From the NCBI RefSeq assembly GCF_018614775.1, contig NZ_JAGGOF010000048.1:1-64000 (forward strand): a DNA stretch of 64,000 nt, written 5' to 3'. Below, piece after piece: positions 55,013 to 62,998 of the stretch; position 1 is the first letter of the stretch; each line of letters begins with the position of its first letter. Made by a program: the position numbers and the translations under genes. Origin of the DNA: Pseudomonas fluorescens (GTDB lineage Bacteria > Pseudomonadota > Gammaproteobacteria > Pseudomonadales > Pseudomonadaceae). The notes beneath the pieces were generated by a model that made no database searches, was not told the DNA's origin, and saw nothing but the letters and a program-made list of their open reading frames with translations.

Positions 55013-56430
55013 GAATGCTCCCGCTCGGCAAACAGCGCCTGGACAAAGGCCTCGGCTTCAAAGGTGCGCAAGTCGTCGATGCCTTCACCCACGCCGATGT
55101 AGCGAATGGGCAGGCCGAACTGCTTGGCCAGGGCAAAGATCACCCCGCCCTTGGCGGTGCCATCGAGCTTGGTCAGGGCCAGCCCGGTCAGTTCGACGGT
55201 CTGGTTGAACTGCTTGGCCTGGTTGATCGCGTTCTGGCCGGTACCGGCGTCGAGCACCAGCAGCACCTCGTGCGGCGCGTCGGCGTCAAGCTTACCGATA
55301 ACCCGGCGTACCTTCTTCAACTCTTCCATCAGATTGTCCTTGGTGTGCAGGCGACCGGCGGTGTCGGCGATCAGCACATCGATACCACGGGCCTTGGCGG
55401 CCTGCACGGCGTCGAAGATCACCGAAGCGGAATCGGCGCCAGTGTGCTGGGCGATCACCGCAATCTTGTTGCGTTCGCCCCACACTTGCAGCTGCTCCAC
55501 AGCGGCGGCGCGGAAGGTGTCGCCGGCGGCGAGCATCACTTTCTTGCCCTCAAGCTGCAGCTTCTTCGCCAGCTTGCCGATGGTGGTGGTCTTGCCGGCG
55601 CCATTGACGCCCACCACCAGGATCACATACGGCTTGTTCTGCGAAGCGATCACCAGCGGCTGTTCCACCGGCTTGAGCAGGTTGGTCAACTCGCCCTGCA
55701 GGGATTTGTACAGCGCGTCGGCATCGGTCAGCTGCTTGCGGGCAACTTTCTGGGTCAGGCTCTGGATGATCACCGACGTCGCCTCGACGCCGACATCGGC
55801 GGTCAGCAGGCGGGTTTCGATGTCTTCGAGCAATTCGTCATCGATGACCTTCTTGCCCAGGAACAGGCTGGCCATGCCTTCGCCGATGCTGGCGCTGGTC
55901 TTCGACAGGCCTTGCTTGAGGCGGGCGAAGAAGCCGACCTTGTTCTCTTCAGTGACGCGCACGGGTTCGACCGGGGCCGTCGTTTCAACCGGCGCTGGCT
56001 CGGCAATGAGCGAAGGAACAACGGCCGGTGTGGCGACCACCGCCGGCACTTCGGCAACCGGCACCACGACAGGTTGCGCCGAAGCCGGGATCGGCGGGGT
56101 GACATGCGGGGCCTGTGCATCCTCGACCAGCGCCACCGGCTCTTCCGCCACGGGTAAGGTCAGCCAGGGGGTTTGCTCCGCGGGCGGCGTCAGCGGTCGC
56201 TCGGCCACTGGCTCAGGTGCGGGCTCAGGCGCGACCGGTTGCAGCACCGGTTCGGCGATCGGCAGGACGATCGGCGCGGCGGCCTCGGCCACCGGCTCGG
56301 CGGCGGGTTCAATGGGCGCTTGTGGCTGTTCGACGACGGTTTCCTGCGGCTTCTTGCGCAGCCATCCGAACAGGCCTTTTTTCTCGCCAGCCTCAGCTGG
56401 GGTCTTCTTGTCGTCGTTGGAACCAAACAT
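55009..56430 (-). CDS. ftsY: Signal recognition particle receptor FtsY
   Basis: FtsY docks SRP-ribosome complexes at the membrane. The 473 residues comprise a long N-terminal A domain (about 1-165) rich in Pro, Glu, Ala and Val (AEPVAEAAAPIVLPIAEPVL), then the NG GTPase. The latter has VVGVNGAGKTTTIGKLAKKL, VLIADTAGRLHTKDNLMEEL and GLALTKLDGTAKGGVIFALA. First gene of ftsYEX; GGAGGA-type site before the ATG is seen at 56433-56436 on the reverse strand. Confidence 0.96.
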   Translation of the reverse strand: MFGSNDDKKTPAEAGEKKGLFGWLRKKPQETVVEQPQAPIEPAAEPVAEAAAPIVLPIAEPVLQPVAPEPAPEPVAERPLTPPAEQTPWLTLPVAEEPVALVEDAQAPHVTPPIPASAQPVVVPVAEVPAVVATPAVVPSLIAEPAPVETTAPVEPVRVTEENKVGFFARLKQGLSKTSASIGEGMASLFLGKKVIDDELLEDIETRLLTADVGVEATSVIIQSLTQKVARKQLTDADALYKSLQGELTNLLKPVEQPLVIASQNKPYVILVVGVNGAGKTTTIGKLAKKLQLEGKKVMLAAGDTFRAAAVEQLQVWGERNKIAVIAQHTGADSASVIFDAVQAAKARGIDVLIADTAGRLHTKDNLMEELKKVRRVIGKLDADAPHEVLLVLDAGTGQNAINQAKQFNQTVELTGLALTKLDGTAKGGVIFALAKQFGLPIRYIGVGEGIDDLRTFEAEAFVQALFAEREHS

Positions 56431-56774
56431 GGAGGACGGCTATCTCACGGTAGCGAAGCGCCACAGGGGCGCCTCGGTGATAAATATTCGATGCTGAACA
56501 GACTGCGTTTTACCCAGCTTGTTCACGGGCAACAGATTGTCGAAATGTCCCCGGGACACCTCATGGTCGATTTTTTCGAAGGACTGGTAGGCCATCCTCG
56601 GCGAAAACGCTGGGATCGCCGAGCTAACCCAAGGTTTCTGCGCAGAACCCAAACTGCCATGGGCCGACAAAAGGCCCGATAGGCGTGGCCGCCAGTAAAA
56701 CGGACCGTTATCCTAGCACCCTCTCGCCCGCCGACGCTAAGACCTAGCGGGCAGCCCAACAGGTTTAAACACGA

Positions 56775-58130
56775 ATGAATGCTCTTGCCCGCCGCGTTGC
56801 AGGCCTGCTGTTCAGCGCAGTTTGTCTGCCCTTTCCAGCCTTCGCTGCCGATCCACAACCCACCCACGAATTCACCCTCGATAATGGCTTGAAGGTGGTG
56901 GTGCGCGAAGACCACCGGGCACCGGTGGTGGTGTCCCAGGTCTGGTACAAGGTCGGCTCCAGCTACGAAACACCGGGCCAGACCGGCCTGTCCCACGCCC
57001 TGGAACACATGATGTTCAAGGGCAGTGAAAAAGTCGGCCCCGGCGAAGCGTCGCTGATCCTGCGGGACCTGGGCGCCGAAGAGAACGCCTTCACCAGCGA
57101 TGACTTCACCGCGTACTACCAGGTGCTGGCCCGTGACCGCCTGGGCGTGGCCTTCGAGCTGGAAGCCGACCGCATGGCCAGCCTGCGCCTGCCGCCGGAA
57201 GAGTTCAGCCGTGAAATCGAGGTCATCAAGGAAGAGCGCCGCATGCGCACGGACGACAAGCCCATGTCCAAGGCCTATGAACGCTTCAAGGCCATGGCTT
57301 ATCCGGCCAGCGGCTATCACACGCCGACCATCGGCTGGATGGCCGACCTGGACCGGATGACCGTGGAGGAGCTGCGTCACTGGTACGAAGCCTGGTACAC
57401 CCCGAACAACGCAACCCTGGTGGTGGTTGGCGACGTGACGCCGGACGAGGTCAAGGCCCTGGCCCAGCGTTACTTCGGTCCGATTGCCCGGCGCGCGGTG
57501 CCGTCGGCGAAAATCCCCCTGGAGTTGGCCGAGCCCGGTGAGCGCCAGATCACCCTGCATGTGCAGACCCAACTGCCCAGCGTGATGATGGCCTTCAACG
57601 TACCGAGCATCGCCACGGCGACGGACAAGCGCTCGGTCAACGCGCTGCGGCTGATCTCGGCGCTGCTGGACGGCGGCTACAGCGGGCGCATTCCGACCCA
57701 ACTGGAACGCGGCGAAGAGCTGGTGTCCGGCGGCTCGTCGAGCTACGACGCGTACACCCGTGGCGACTCGCTGTTCAGCCTGTCGGCGACGCCCAACACG
57801 CAGAAAAACAAAACCATGGCCCAGGCCGAAGCCGGGCTGTGGCGCTTGCTCGACCAGTTGAAGACCACGGCGCCGACCGCGGACGAACTGGAGCGCGTGC
57901 GCGCCCAGGTCATTGCCGGCCTGGTGTATGAGCGTGACTCGATCACCAGCCAGGCCACGGCCATTGGCCAGTTGGAGACCGTCGGCCTGTCCTGGAAGCT
58001 GATGGACACGGAACTCGCCGAGCTGCAGAGCGTGACCCCGGAAGATATCCAGAAGGCCGCCCAGCTGTATTTCACCCGCTCGCGCCTCAGCGTTGCGCAC
58101 GTCCTGCCCGAGGAGAAAGCTCATGAATGA
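56775..58130 (+). CDS. M16 zinc peptidase (active member of a pair)
   Basis: This 451-residue exported peptidase has a signal peptide (LLFSAVCLPFPAFAA) and the inverted zinc motif HALEHMMFKG (HxxEH near residue 76). The third ligand lies in VIKEERRMRTDD. The substrate is unknown; such pairs cleave peptides in the periplasm. The 344-base gap in front (56431-56774) shows no gene or clear repeat, only a small hairpin near 56735-56755. It overlaps the next gene by 8 bases, as expected for a heterodimer. Confidence 0.9.
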   Translation: MNALARRVAGLLFSAVCLPFPAFAADPQPTHEFTLDNGLKVVVREDHRAPVVVSQVWYKVGSSYETPGQTGLSHALEHMMFKGSEKVGPGEASLILRDLGAEENAFTSDDFTAYYQVLARDRLGVAFELEADRMASLRLPPEEFSREIEVIKEERRMRTDDKPMSKAYERFKAMAYPASGYHTPTIGWMADLDRMTVEELRHWYEAWYTPNNATLVVVGDVTPDEVKALAQRYFGPIARRAVPSAKIPLELAEPGERQITLHVQTQLPSVMMAFNVPSIATATDKRSVNALRLISALLDGGYSGRIPTQLERGEELVSGGSSSYDAYTRGDSLFSLSATPNTQKNKTMAQAEAGLWRLLDQLKTTAPTADELERVRAQVIAGLVYERDSITSQATAIGQLETVGLSWKLMDTELAELQSVTPEDIQKAAQLYFTRSRLSVAHVLPEEKAHE

Positions 58131-59613
58131 GCGTAAATCATCACGCCGGGTATTGATCGGCCTGGTGCTCGTCGCACTGGCCGGCTCCCTGGCGTTCTAC
58201 CTGTTCCCCACCACGGGCGTCACCGCGAGCCAGGCCCTGGACAACGCCAAGTCCGGCAACAAGCTGCAATCGCTGGCGGAGCTGGACGGCAAGCCGCCCA
58301 GCCACCGCCAGCTCGACGTGCAAACCTGGAAAACCACCGAAGGCGCCAAGGTGCTGTTCGTCGAAGCCCGGGAATTGCCGATGTTCGACCTGCGCCTGAC
58401 CTTCGCCGCCGGCAGCAGCCAGGACGGCGACGCTCCGGGGCTGGCGCTGCTGACCAATGCCATGCTCAACGAAGGCGTGGCCGGCAAGGACGTCGGTGCC
58501 ATTGCCGAAGGGTTCGAAAGCCTCGGCGCAGACTTCGGCAATGGCGCCTACCGGGACATGGCCGTGGCGTCCCTGCGCAGCCTCAGTGCAGTGGACAAGC
58601 GTGAGCCGGCGCTGAAGCTGTTCGCCGACGTCGTCGGCAAGCCGACCTTCCCCGCCGACTCCTTCGCCCGCATCAAGAACCAGATGCTCGCCGGTTTCGA
58701 ATACCAGAAACAGAACCCCGGCAAACTGGCCGGCCTGGAGCTGATGAAGCGCTTGTACGGCGAGCATCCTTACGCCCACTCCAGCGACGGCACCGCAGCG
58801 AGCATTCCACCGATCACCCTGGCCCAGGCCCGGGCCTTCCATGCCAAGGCCTATACCGCCGGCAACGCGGTGATCGCGCTGGTGGGGGATTTGTCGCGCG
58901 CAGAAGCCCAAGCCATTGCCAGCGAGGTGTCCACGGCGCTGCCCAAAGGTCCGGCCCTGGCGAAAACCCCAGCGCCGGTGGAACCGAAGGCCAGCGTCAG
59001 CCATATCGAGTTTGCGTCCAAGCAGACCAACCTGATGCTCGCGCAACTGGGCATTGACCGGGACGATCCGGATTTTGCGGCGGTGTCCTTGGGCAACCAG
59101 ATTCTCGGCGGTGGTGGTTTCGGCACGCGACTGATGACTGAAGTACGGGAAAAACGCGGCCTGACCTACGGCGTGTATTCCGGCTTCACGCCGATGCAAG
59201 CCCGTGGCCCGTTCATGATCAACCTGCAGACCCGCGCCGAAATGAGCGAAGGCACGCTGAAACTGGTGCAGGACGTGTTCGCCGATTACCTGAAGAACGG
59301 TCCAACCCAGAAAGAACTCGATGATGCCAAGCGTGAGCTGGCCGGCAGCTTCCCGCTGTCTACCGCCAGCAACGCCGACATCGTCGGCCAGCTTGGGGCC
59401 ATGGGGTTCTATGACCTGCCGCTGAGCTACCTGGAAGACTTCATGCGCCAGTCCCAGGAACTGACGGTCGAACAGGTCAAGGCCGCGCTGAACAAACATT
59501 TGAGCACGGACAAGATGGTCATCGTCACCGCCGGCCCGACCGTGCCGCAGAAGCCGCTACCGGCCCCCACTGACAAACCTGCCGAGCAACCGCTCGGGGT
59601 TCCGGAGCACTGA
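58123..59613 (+). CDS. M16-family protein lacking the zinc motif (partner subunit)
   Basis: The 496-residue M16-fold protein has an N-terminal membrane anchor or uncleaved signal (VLIGLVLVALAGSLAFYLFP). At the place of HxxEH it reads LALLTNAMLNEGVAGKDVGA, so it cannot bind zinc. It keeps the C-terminal substrate-binding R/Y region (VREKRGLTYGVYSGF). By analogy with processing peptidases, it is the non-catalytic half of a dimer with the upstream gene. Confidence 0.88.
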   Translation: MNERKSSRRVLIGLVLVALAGSLAFYLFPTTGVTASQALDNAKSGNKLQSLAELDGKPPSHRQLDVQTWKTTEGAKVLFVEARELPMFDLRLTFAAGSSQDGDAPGLALLTNAMLNEGVAGKDVGAIAEGFESLGADFGNGAYRDMAVASLRSLSAVDKREPALKLFADVVGKPTFPADSFARIKNQMLAGFEYQKQNPGKLAGLELMKRLYGEHPYAHSSDGTAASIPPITLAQARAFHAKAYTAGNAVIALVGDLSRAEAQAIASEVSTALPKGPALAKTPAPVEPKASVSHIEFASKQTNLMLAQLGIDRDDPDFAAVSLGNQILGGGGFGTRLMTEVREKRGLTYGVYSGFTPMQARGPFMINLQTRAEMSEGTLKLVQDVFADYLKNGPTQKELDDAKRELAGSFPLSTASNADIVGQLGAMGFYDLPLSYLEDFMRQSQELTVEQVKAALNKHLSTDKMVIVTAGPTVPQKPLPAPTDKPAEQPLGVPEH

Positions 59614-60224
59614 TGGCTCGTCCAACGAATTCCAGCAAGAAACCTGCCCACAACGGCGTGAACCAGTTACGCATCATCGGCGGCGAATGGCGCAGCCGGC
59701 GCTTGAGCTTTCCCGACGCCCCCGGCCTGCGCCCGACCCCGGACCGGGTGCGTGAAACCCTGTTCAACTGGCTTGCGCCTTATGTGGCGGGCGCCAAGGT
59801 GCTCGACCCGTTTGCCGGCAGCGGCGCGTTGTTTCTCGAGGCTTTATCCAGGGGGGCAGCCATGGGCCAGGCGCTGGATGCCAGCAGCCTGGCGGTCTCC
59901 AGCCTGAAAGAACACCTGGGCACGCTGCGCTGCACCGTCGGCCAGGTGCAGACCGCCGACGCGCTGCGCTATCTGGACAGCCAACCGGCGTCAGCCTTCG
60001 ACCTGGTGTTCCTCGACCCCCCATTCAACCAGAACCTGTTGCCGACGGTCTGCGCCTTGCTCGAGGAACGGCAGTGGCTGGCCGACGATGCCTGGGTCTA
60101 CACTGAAAGCGAAACCGCTCCGTCGACCCTGGGTTTGCCAGGCAATTGGCGCCTGCATCGCGAGCAGAAATCCGGACGGGTGTATTACGCATTGTGGCAA
60201 CGTATGGCACAGGCCGTTGACTGA
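59613..60224 (+). CDS. rsmD: 16S rRNA (guanine966-N2)-methyltransferase
   Basis: RsmD methylates G966 of 16S rRNA. The 203 residues contain NQLRIIGGEWRSRRLSFPDA, GLRPTPDRVRETLFNWLAPY, LDPFAGSGALFLEALSRGA and the catalytic motif FLDPPFNQNLL. It shares one base with the preceding stop (TGATG). Confidence 0.95.
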   Translation: MARPTNSSKKPAHNGVNQLRIIGGEWRSRRLSFPDAPGLRPTPDRVRETLFNWLAPYVAGAKVLDPFAGSGALFLEALSRGAAMGQALDASSLAVSSLKEHLGTLRCTVGQVQTADALRYLDSQPASAFDLVFLDPPFNQNLLPTVCALLEERQWLADDAWVYTESETAPSTLGLPGNWRLHREQKSGRVYYALWQRMAQAVD

Positions 60225-60254
60225 CGGCTGGCCGGTGCACCGAGAACAAGAATA

Positions 60255-61247
60255 GTGGCCGCTGCATCTGAACGGTTCATCCCCGCCCGGGGCCTTGGCA
60301 ACCCGCACTTGCAAACCTTGTGGGGCCCGCTGTGGCGCAAGACCACGCACATCGAGCGGCAACGTGAACGCTTGTGGCTGGAAGACGGTGATTTCCTCGA
60401 CCTCGACTGGCATGGCCCCCACAGCGCCAAGGCGCCTCTGGTGCTGGTGCTGCACGGGCTGACCGGTTCCTCCAACTCGCCCTACGTGGCCGGGTTGCAA
60501 CAAGCCCTTGGTCGCCAGGGCTGGGCCAGTGTCGCGCTGAACTGGCGCGGCTGCTCGGGTGAGCCGAACCTGTTGGCCCGCAGCTATCACTCCGGCGTCA
60601 GCGAAGACCTGGCCGCCGCCATCCACCACCTGCGCGACCGCCGGCCGTTGGCGCCGTTGTTCGCCGTGGGTTATTCACTGGGCGGTAATGTGTTGCTCAA
60701 GCACTTGGGCGAAACCGGCAGCCACAGCCAACTGGAGGGGGCTGTGGCGGTCTCGGTGCCGTTTCGTCTCGACCAGTGCGCCGATCGCATCGGGCAGGGA
60801 TTCTCCAGGTTCTACCAAGCGCACTTCATGCGGCAATTGGTGGCGTATGTGCGCAACAAGCAACGGCAGTTCCAGCATGACGGACGCCACGAAGGGCTGG
60901 CGACCCTGGCGGCGCTTGGCCCGCTGGAGAACATGCGCACTTTCTGGGACTTCGATGGCCGGGTAACCGCACCGCTGCACGGTTTCTCGGACGCTGCGGA
61001 TTATTACCGTCGCGCCTCCAGCCGTTATTTCATGAGCGAGATCAGCACCCCGACCCTGCTGATCCAGGCCGCCGACGATCCTTTTGTGTTTCCCCACAGC
61101 CTGCCCGAGCCCGGCGAACTGTCGGCCTCGACCCGGCTTGAGCTGCACGCCCGGGGTGGACATGTGGGGTTCGTCGACGGGAGCCTGCGCAGCCCCGCGT
61201 ATTATCTGGAGCGGCGTATTCCCCAGTGGCTGGCCAGCCTGAAATAG
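60255..61247 (+). CDS. YheT-type alpha/beta hydrolase
   Basis: The 330-residue alpha/beta hydrolase begins with the family motif ARGLGNPHLQTLWGPLWRK. The catalytic triad is visible: serine in FAVGYSLGGNVLLKHLGETG, aspartate in LIQAADDPFVF and histidine in ARGGHVGFVDGS. The substrate is unknown. The start is a GTG at 60255, since no ATG is suitably placed. It follows rsmD by 30 bases. Confidence 0.85.
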   Translation: MAAASERFIPARGLGNPHLQTLWGPLWRKTTHIERQRERLWLEDGDFLDLDWHGPHSAKAPLVLVLHGLTGSSNSPYVAGLQQALGRQGWASVALNWRGCSGEPNLLARSYHSGVSEDLAAAIHHLRDRRPLAPLFAVGYSLGGNVLLKHLGETGSHSQLEGAVAVSVPFRLDQCADRIGQGFSRFYQAHFMRQLVAYVRNKQRQFQHDGRHEGLATLAALGPLENMRTFWDFDGRVTAPLHGFSDAADYYRRASSRYFMSEISTPTLLIQAADDPFVFPHSLPEPGELSASTRLELHARGGHVGFVDGSLRSPAYYLERRIPQWLASLK

Positions 61248-61289
61248 GCTCGCCTCGCACAGAGAACTCCACCCTACATGTGGGTGATG

Positions 61290-62144
61290 CTATTCACCCG
61301 TCGCCACGCCCCGCTGCGGATCATTGATCCACTCACTCCACGAGCCGGCGTACAACCTCCCCAGCGGGTATCCCGCCAGGCACAACGCAAACAGGTTATG
61401 GCACGCCGTTACGCCGGAGCCGCAATAGGCCACCAGCTCGGTGGGTGAACGCCCACCGAGTTTTTCGGCGAACCGCTGCTTGAGCTCATCGGTCGGCAAG
61501 AAGCGTCCATCGCTTCCCAGGTTGTCGGTGAACGCGGCGCACTGCGCGCCGGGGATATGCCCGGCCACCGGATCGATCGGCTCGACCTCACCCTTGAAAC
61601 GCGGCAAGGCCCGGGCATCCAGCAGCGTCATGCCTGGCTCGCCGAGGCGTCGTTGCAACGCTGGCGCGGTGAGCAGCAGGGCTGCATCGACGCAGCCGTT
61701 GAAGGCCCCACGGCGCGCCTGTGGCGGATCCAGGCTCAAGGGCAAGCCGGCGGCATGCCAGGCCTTGAGCCCACCGTCGAGCAGGTAGACACCCTCGCGC
61801 TTGCCCAGCCAGGCCAGCAACCACCAGGCTCGCGCGGCGTAGGCCCCGGGGCCGTCGTCGTAGAGCACGATGTCGCTGTCACTGTCGGCACCCCAGGTCC
61901 GCAGACGCTCCGCCAAGGCTTCCGGCTCTGGCAGCGGGTGACGCCCGGTCACGCCTTTGGTCACCGGCCCGCTCAGGTCTCGCTCAAGGTCGGCGAACGA
62001 CGCACCGGCAATATGGCCCTCGGCATAACTGCGCTGCCCGTAATCCGGGTCTTCCAGAGCAAAGCGGCAATCGAGGATGACCAGTCCGGGCAGCGCTCGG
62101 CGCTGCTCGAGGGCCTGGGGACTGATGAGTTGCGCAATCGGCAT
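61290..62144 (-). CDS. sseA: 3-mercaptopyruvate / thiosulfate sulfurtransferase
   Basis: The 284-residue two-domain rhodanese has its active cysteine in LVAYCGSGVTACHNLFALCL. The CGSGVTA loop is the mercaptopyruvate type rather than the CRKGVT thiosulfate type. The N-terminal domain starts VILDCRFALEDPDYGQRSYA. ATG 62144 follows a GGAG site; the open frame to 62573 runs through the TetR gene. Confidence 0.85.
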   Translation of the reverse strand: MPIAQLISPQALEQRRALPGLVILDCRFALEDPDYGQRSYAEGHIAGASFADLERDLSGPVTKGVTGRHPLPEPEALAERLRTWGADSDSDIVLYDDGPGAYAARAWWLLAWLGKREGVYLLDGGLKAWHAAGLPLSLDPPQARRGAFNGCVDAALLLTAPALQRRLGEPGMTLLDARALPRFKGEVEPIDPVAGHIPGAQCAAFTDNLGSDGRFLPTDELKQRFAEKLGGRSPTELVAYCGSGVTACHNLFALCLAGYPLGRLYAGSWSEWINDPQRGVATGE

Positions 62145-62179
62145 GGTGAGCTCCTGTGGCGGAAATCGAAGGTCCGATC

Positions 62180-62851
62180 CTACTGCCCTTCCTCCAGGGT
62201 CTGGGCCAGCGGGACGTAATATTCTTTGAACAACGCATCCACCGCTTCGCGGGCCTGTTCGGTGACGAAACCGGCCTCCAGCACCAACACCTGATACACC
62301 CCGCGCTTGATGGCCTGCTCGCTCAAGTGACTTGAGTTTTCCCGCGTGGTGCACAGGAACCGTACCCACGAGGTAAGGATGATCCAGGCGTTCAAGGTCA
62401 GGGACTCGATCTGGACCCGGTCCATTTTCAGGATACCGGCGGCGACGAAGCCTTCGTAGATGGCCGTGCCGTGGATCAGGCAGCGTTGGGAGAACCGTCG
62501 ATAGCGGGCGGCGAGGTCCGGATCGCTGTCGAGCAGGTGTTCCAGGTCCCGATGCAGGAAACGGTAACTCCACATGGCCGACAGCAACTCCTGCAAGTAG
62601 AAGCGCTTGTCTTCCACCGTGGCAGCCCGGCCCTGGGGCGGACGCAGGAAGCTGTCCACCAGGTTCTCGTACTCACTGAACAGCACGGCGATAATCGCCT
62701 GCTTGTTGGGGAAGTGGTAATAGAGATTGCCCGGCGACATGTCCATATGGGCGGCGATGTGGTTGGTGCTGACGCTGCGCTCGCCTTGCTGATTGAACAG
62801 CTCGAGGCTGTTCTGGACGATGCGCTCGCTGGTTTTTATTCGTGGGGCCAT
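62180..62851 (-). CDS. TetR-family transcriptional regulator
   Basis: The 223-residue regulator has the N-terminal TetR helix-turn-helix in residues 9-55 (IVQNSLELFNQQGERSVSTN, HMDMSPGNLYYHFPNKQAII). The ligand domain is unassigned. Divergent from an aldehyde dehydrogenase gene with a shared 147-base gap that carries a TAGAG/CTCTA dyad, so control of that gene is likely. It reads towards sseA, 35 bases away. Confidence 0.9.
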   Translation of the reverse strand: MAPRIKTSERIVQNSLELFNQQGERSVSTNHIAAHMDMSPGNLYYHFPNKQAIIAVLFSEYENLVDSFLRPPQGRAATVEDKRFYLQELLSAMWSYRFLHRDLEHLLDSDPDLAARYRRFSQRCLIHGTAIYEGFVAAGILKMDRVQIESLTLNAWIILTSWVRFLCTTRENSSHLSEQAIKRGVYQVLVLEAGFVTEQAREAVDALFKEYYVPLAQTLEEGQ

Positions 62852-62946
62852 GGTTTGGGCTTTAATTCGACGAAGGCATTGGGGGCATCTTACGACCTAT
62901 CGGTCACGGGAAAAACCCACAGCCGTTGAGGATGCCATTGACTTTC

Positions 62947-62962
62947 TAGAGTACAAGCTCTA
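62947..62962. promoter_or_regulatory. Candidate TetR operator between tetR and aldehyde dehydrogenase
   Basis: TAGAG-TACAAG-CTCTA is a perfect inverted repeat with a 6-base centre, just after TTGACT (62939-62944). It is the clearest dyad in the divergent promoter region and a natural binding site for the neighbouring TetR protein. Binding is inferred. Confidence 0.45.
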
Positions 62963-62998
62963 AAAAACACCCATTCTAATAATATCCGGTGCCCGACC

